Shown here: positions 12,515 to 15,913 of the stretch, piece after piece
Layout: every line of letters begins with the position of its first letter
Numbering within the stretch: the first letter of the stretch is position 1
NCBI GenBank assembly: GCA_014381035.1
Contig: JACMIS010000223.1
Span: forward strand, 1 to 15,913
Reading direction: 5' to 3'
Source: Armatimonadota bacterium
GTDB taxonomy: Bacteria > Armatimonadota > Armatimonadia > Armatimonadales > Armatimonadaceae
Length of the DNA: 15,913 nucleotides
Position numbers and translations under genes: made by a program
The notes under the pieces: generated by a model
Told to the model about the DNA's origin: nothing
Seen by the model: the letters and a program-made list of their open reading frames with translations, nothing else
The model's database searches: none

Positions 12515-13438
12515 ATGAAGAAAAATCTGTTATCCCGCCGATTAACCATCGCCGCGTTCACACTGATCGAGTTGCTTGTCGTTATAGCTATTATCGCAAT
12601 TCTTGCCGCGATACTTTTTCCGGTATTTGCCCGCGCCCGCGAGAAGGCACGTCAGGCGTCGTGCCTGTCCAACCTGAACCAGATCACCAAGGCGGCACTG
12701 ATGTACACCCAGGATTACGATGAAACGTGGCCCGGCAACATCAACAGTACCTACCAGCCCGCCCCCAACAATACGCAGATTTTCTGGTGGCAGGTACTTC
12801 CCCCGTACATGCAAGGGGGGAAAATAGACACGACAAACGCGTACAACAGTGCCGTAAACTCCACTGCGGCGGGTGGTGCCTATGTCTGCCCGTCGGCTCA
12901 GGACTCCGAGAATCTACTCGGCAAACAGGTCCGCGCACTCACCTATATCCCCGTGCTTTCTATCGTAGAGTACAGTCAATTAACAGTAGGTGCCAGTAAC
13001 TACGCAAACGGTGGTCCGCCCTTCGCCGACTTTACCAAGCCGGGACAAACGGCGTGGGTCACGGACAACGGCGTCAACAACATCAATGGGACAAAGAACA
13101 ATCCCAACCTCGGTTTTTTCATCCGTTTCTTAGCCGGTGACAAGACGATCTTCCGGGGCGTCAGCGATGTTGGCGGGTCAGTCAGCGCAACCGATCCGAC
13201 GCCAAGCTATGTTGCCGCTACCGCCGTGTTTAACCCGGCGGAAAAAGCTCTCAACGTAAGCGGCGGTGCGCGAAGGATCTCGTTTCGCCATAGTGGCGGT
13301 GGTAACTTTGCTTACATTGATGGTCACTGTAAATGGGTAAAGGGGGAAACGGTGTTCGAGAATGTCAAAGCCACGCAGGCGGCGGAGTCGCCGGGGAACC
13401 CGAAGTTCACTTCCATGTTCGACGTGCAACAACCATAG
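12515..13438 (+). CDS. Prepilin-type secreted protein with H-X9-DG motif
   Basis: This 307-residue protein has a type IV pilin-like N-terminus: basic leader, then AFTLIELLVVIAIIAILAAI, with predicted cleavage after Ala14 (Ala instead of the usual Gly) before Phe15. The hydrophobic helix is followed by LFPVFARAREKARQASCLSN and a soluble domain. Near the C-terminus FRHSGGGNFAYIDGHCKW has the H-X9-DG signature of pseudopilin-like proteins common in Planctomycetes and Armatimonadota (DUF1559-like). It is probably exported and anchored or assembled at the surface. GGAGG six bases before ATG 12515 is the best ribosome binding site in the window, which suggests high expression. It lies between the lacI-type gene (82 bases) and the lipoprotein gene (99 bases) on the same strand. 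Confidence 0.92.
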   Translation: MKKNLLSRRLTIAAFTLIELLVVIAIIAILAAILFPVFARAREKARQASCLSNLNQITKAALMYTQDYDETWPGNINSTYQPAPNNTQIFWWQVLPPYMQGGKIDTTNAYNSAVNSTAAGGAYVCPSAQDSENLLGKQVRALTYIPVLSIVEYSQLTVGASNYANGGPPFADFTKPGQTAWVTDNGVNNINGTKNNPNLGFFIRFLAGDKTIFRGVSDVGGSVSATDPTPSYVAATAVFNPAEKALNVSGGARRISFRHSGGGNFAYIDGHCKWVKGETVFENVKATQAAESPGNPKFTSMFDVQQP

Positions 13439-13464
13439 TTGAACAAATGCTGTGTGCCTTTCTT

Positions 13465-13498
13465 CGGTACCGTGATGCGAAACCCTATCACGGTACCG
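13465..13498 (+). promoter_or_regulatory. 12-bp hairpin between pilin-like and lipoprotein genes
   Basis: CGGTACCGTGAT (13465-13476) and ATCACGGTACCG (13487-13498) form a perfect stem with a 10-base loop. No T-run follows, so it is not a standard terminator. A role in stabilising the upstream message or reducing expression of the downstream gene is likely. Confidence 0.65.
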
Positions 13499-13537
13499 GC
13501 TTACCCGGCTAAAATCTAACGACAAACGTGTGCGTTG

Positions 13538-15718
13538 ATGGGAACACAAATGGTTAGTATCTTGTTCGGTGGCGGGATTGTGACTGGCTGTATCCTGTCC
13601 GGGGGGTGTACACAACCGGCCGCTCCCACTGTCGCGGCAAAAATTACGAAGAGTGCCCCTTCCAATTTCTATCAGCGGCGCATCGCCTATCTTGAGGCGG
13701 CGCGGCGGGTTCCCGTAACCCGCATCCGAACCCCGACTGATGGTCCGATCACGTTCCCCGTTTCTGACCCTGGAAAGCATCTGTGGAATCATATCTTCGC
13801 CCTACTCGCGGACGATCCCTCGGGGAATCAGCCCGTTCCCGGAAATACAATCACCGTCCGCCAATTGATACATACACTGATCACATATCCCAACATGTTT
13901 CATTTCAACGCCGACGGACCGGCTCTTTGCCTGATGCGTTACCCGGACCTGATCACGCCGGAAGACCGCCGCTTTCTGTTCGAGGGGCATCCGCTCGCGG
14001 TACTGACGCATGACGAGCAGCCTAACTACAACCTGTTTACGGGCGAGGGGACGGAAAATCATGTCGCCATGAGCCGTTTCGCCGGATACCTCCTCTGCCA
14101 GGACTGGTTGCGGGATCATCCCGACGACACCCGTGCGCGAAAAGGGTGGGAAGCAACGCGCGATTATATACTGCGTCATGCGGCGGACGTTTACCGCGCG
14201 GGACCGGGCGAATTCAATAGTTCGACCTACTACGGGTACCAGATGCGGAGCATGTTGACCTGTTTCGAATATGCGGACGATGTCAGGGTGCGGGATGCCT
14301 GCCGTGCGTTGCTGGACTATTTCGCTACCGAAATATGCCTGAAGTATGTGCAGGGGGTCAACGCGGGACCGGAAAGCCGTGGGGCGGACGAAACTTCGCT
14401 GTCCCATGAGATAAATCAGTTCGTTTATTTGTGGTTCGGAGACAGCCCTGCGCCACCGACCGGAGTGACCAACGCCGTTTACGTTGCGTTGAGCAAGTAC
14501 CGTCCGCCCGCACTGCTGGAAGCGGTCGCGCAGAAACAAGGTGGTGTACGGGGACAATATTGGAACGCGCATCCTACCTACCTACTGGACAGAGCCGCCA
14601 TCGCGCGGGAATCGCTCTATTTTGGCAACGGGTTCGCGCTCGGTTGTCTCTACCTGCCCATCGCGGGCTACACCGGAGCAAGTGCGCAGTTCCGACCCGC
14701 GAAACTGGTCTGTCGCTCCCGTGAGGGGGCGTCGGCGTGGACGCTGACCGCCAACAGCAATGCACGCTCCGAAGAGGGCAGCGGGCGCGGACCGTATGAT
14801 CAGTGGGCGCAGTATGAAGACGTATTGATCCAAATAACGGATGTGCCACCCGGAGCGGAAACACGACAAGCAGAAGCGGACGCCATTACGAATGATTGGC
14901 AGACGCGATGGGCAAGCAGTTTTCAACGCCGATGGGCGGGCAAAAAGCATGCTTCCGTACACGGTCCCGATGTGTCAAAAGTTCTTACCCGAGGATTGCT
15001 CAGCGGCTTGATCTTTCCACGCTTTGCGGAAAATTCGCCCGATATGATTCTCGATGGGGCAAAAAACACCGTATTCCTGCGTCACGACGACATTTATATC
15101 GCGATCCGTTCCCTGAAAAATCCGTTGCCCCGGCTGGATATCCTGCCAAAAAAGAACGCTGACAGCGACCGAATGCGTCTTGCGGATGTTATCGGCGACA
15201 TGGGGACGGGCGGATTCGTTGTCGAAGTGGGAAACCGCGAGGACGATGGTTCTTTCGAGCAATTTCAAAAAACAATCGTGGAAAAGACGACGCTGGATAT
15301 TTCCCGTCTTGCGTCGCATCAAGAGGTGCGGTATCGCAACCGGCACGGCAATCTGCTGTGGATGCGAAGCACTCGCACCGCACCCGAACCGCTGATAGAA
15401 CCGTTATTCGACTGGGGCTATATACAGAATGCGGCGAACGATCATCCCTATTCGCTCGCGCAATCCCCTCCCTTTGAACAGCCGGTTTACCCAGTAGCAG
15501 GCGCGAGTCGGGAGGGGTGGGGACGCGTTCCTTCGGTAACCGTTGATAACAAGCCGCTCGGCGGGAAGGGATTCCTCGATTTAGCCAAGCCCTGGCCCGT
15601 TTTCCTCGGTCCGAATGTTACGCTCGATGATCGCGTTCTGACAATTCGAAACGGAAAAAAGCTTTACCGTGTGGACTATTCCAAAAACTCACCGATCTGG
15701 AGCGAATCGCCACTCTGA
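13538..15718 (+). CDS. Large lipoprotein, possible alpha-toroid polysaccharide-degrading enzyme
   Basis: This 726-residue protein has a short hydrophobic N-terminus with a lipobox, IVTGC (Cys18), and a second possible one ending at Cys24, so it should be a surface or periplasmic lipoprotein. Residues 60-380 are helix-rich with LFTGEGTENHVAMSRFAGYL, NSSTYYGYQMRSML and SHEINQFVYLWFG, which recalls (alpha/alpha)-toroid domains of heparinase-like lyases and related glycan-active proteins. The C-terminal 300 residues look beta-rich. I do not recognise an exact family and no catalytic residues can be named; His/Asn/Tyr in the TENH and STYYGYQ segments are candidates. Start: ATG 13538; TTG 13535 or ATG 13550 (weak GGGA upstream) are alternatives. 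As the last gene after lacI it may supply the substrate or inducer for the regulator. Confidence 0.55.
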   Translation: MGTQMVSILFGGGIVTGCILSGGCTQPAAPTVAAKITKSAPSNFYQRRIAYLEAARRVPVTRIRTPTDGPITFPVSDPGKHLWNHIFALLADDPSGNQPVPGNTITVRQLIHTLITYPNMFHFNADGPALCLMRYPDLITPEDRRFLFEGHPLAVLTHDEQPNYNLFTGEGTENHVAMSRFAGYLLCQDWLRDHPDDTRARKGWEATRDYILRHAADVYRAGPGEFNSSTYYGYQMRSMLTCFEYADDVRVRDACRALLDYFATEICLKYVQGVNAGPESRGADETSLSHEINQFVYLWFGDSPAPPTGVTNAVYVALSKYRPPALLEAVAQKQGGVRGQYWNAHPTYLLDRAAIARESLYFGNGFALGCLYLPIAGYTGASAQFRPAKLVCRSREGASAWTLTANSNARSEEGSGRGPYDQWAQYEDVLIQITDVPPGAETRQAEADAITNDWQTRWASSFQRRWAGKKHASVHGPDVSKVLTRGLLSGLIFPRFAENSPDMILDGAKNTVFLRHDDIYIAIRSLKNPLPRLDILPKKNADSDRMRLADVIGDMGTGGFVVEVGNREDDGSFEQFQKTIVEKTTLDISRLASHQEVRYRNRHGNLLWMRSTRTAPEPLIEPLFDWGYIQNAANDHPYSLAQSPPFEQPVYPVAGASREGWGRVPSVTVDNKPLGGKGFLDLAKPWPVFLGPNVTLDDRVLTIRNGKKLYRVDYSKNSPIWSESPL

Positions 15719-15744
15719 GATTGTGTTTTTCTTTTTTTGTCCTG

Positions 15745-15813
15745 CGCGGACGGCGCCAACGCATCGTTGGATCGGTTTCACCTGCGGTGCTCTGTTCTGT
15801 ACCACGGTCCGCG
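15745..15813 (+). ncRNA. Possible three-way-junction RNA structure
   Basis: CGCGGAC (15745-15751) pairs with GTCCGCG (15807-15813) and encloses two hairpins, CCAACG-cat-CGTTGG (15756-15770) and CACC-tgc-GGTG (15779-15789). TTTTTT follows at 15825-15830. It resembles a small structured RNA or riboswitch aptamer, but I recognise no known class and short stems arise by chance in GC-rich DNA. Confidence 0.25.
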
Positions 15814-15827
15814 TTAGCCCTTGCTTT

Positions 15828-15902
15828 TTTCCCGCGCATTTGCCGCTGTTCCGGGTCATACATCAAATTTATGACCCGGAACCGGGGAAAATGCGCGGGA
15901 AA
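15828..15902. repeat. Nested double palindrome near the right edge
   Basis: The outer arms TTTCCCGCGCATTT (15828-15841) and AAATGCGCGGGAAA (15889-15902) are perfect over 14 bp. Inside, TTCCGGGTCAT (15849-15859) and ATGACCCGGAA (15871-15881) are perfect over 11 bp around an 11-base loop. There is no downstream T-run. It could be a small non-autonomous repeat element or a structured leader of the next gene outside the window. Confidence 0.75.
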
Positions 15903-15913
15903 GGATCGAACCA

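Noticed and set aside
15724..15740. T-rich run after the lipoprotein stop as an intrinsic terminator
   Set aside because: No stable stem precedes the run.
15618..15866. Minus-strand ORF of 82 codons at the right edge
   Set aside because: It is Arg-rich, overlaps the lipoprotein gene and palindromic DNA, and has no family resemblance.

Overview
The window looks like a chromosomal piece of a moderately GC-rich member of the Armatimonadota or a close relative. This is an inference from the gene mix: a prepilin-type protein with an H-X9-DG motif, a phytanoyl-CoA-dioxygenase-like enzyme divergent from an AraC regulator, a LacI regulator beside a large secreted lipoprotein, a RicT protein with many cysteines, and a DUF5724-type HEAT protein. 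No rRNA, transposase or CRISPR array is visible.

Layout. Positions 1-53 hold the start of a minus-strand gene that leaves the window, lying inside a perfect 18-bp inverted repeat. Minus-strand genes for a NADAR-family protein (120-560) and a DUF5724/MolR-type protein (751-2856) follow. A plus-strand, probably barrel-deleted glycosidase-like gene (3028-4512) converges on a minus-strand operon of ECF sigma factor, small hydrophilic protein and RicT (6556 down to 4509). Plus-strand genes then run through a truncated GNAT relic, an intact GNAT, a short hypothetical and a DUF2156 protein, ending in a 17-bp palindrome against the convergent dioxygenase. That enzyme is divergent from an AraC regulator whose TATAAT box sits so close to its start that the mRNA is probably leaderless.

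The most interesting part is 10459-11206. Four tRNA genes (Trp, Pro, Met, Phe) follow a very strong intrinsic terminator that ends only a few bases before tRNA-Trp. Upstream lies a 35-codon ORF in which 15 residues are Trp, Pro, Met or Phe, the same four amino acids. Part of that ORF can pair with the 5' arm of the terminator and would disrupt it. The arrangement looks like a ribosome-mediated attenuator controlling a tRNA operon, a regulatory design I do not know to be described. Two of the tRNA spacers hold long hairpins built from degenerate TTRGGTNR octamers.

The last third is a LacI-type regulator with a consensus-like promoter and two tandem 19-bp operators, then the prepilin-like protein, then a lipoprotein that may be an alpha-toroid polysaccharide-degrading enzyme. 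This reads as an autoregulated carbohydrate locus with a cell-surface component. The right edge carries several nested hairpins of unknown role.
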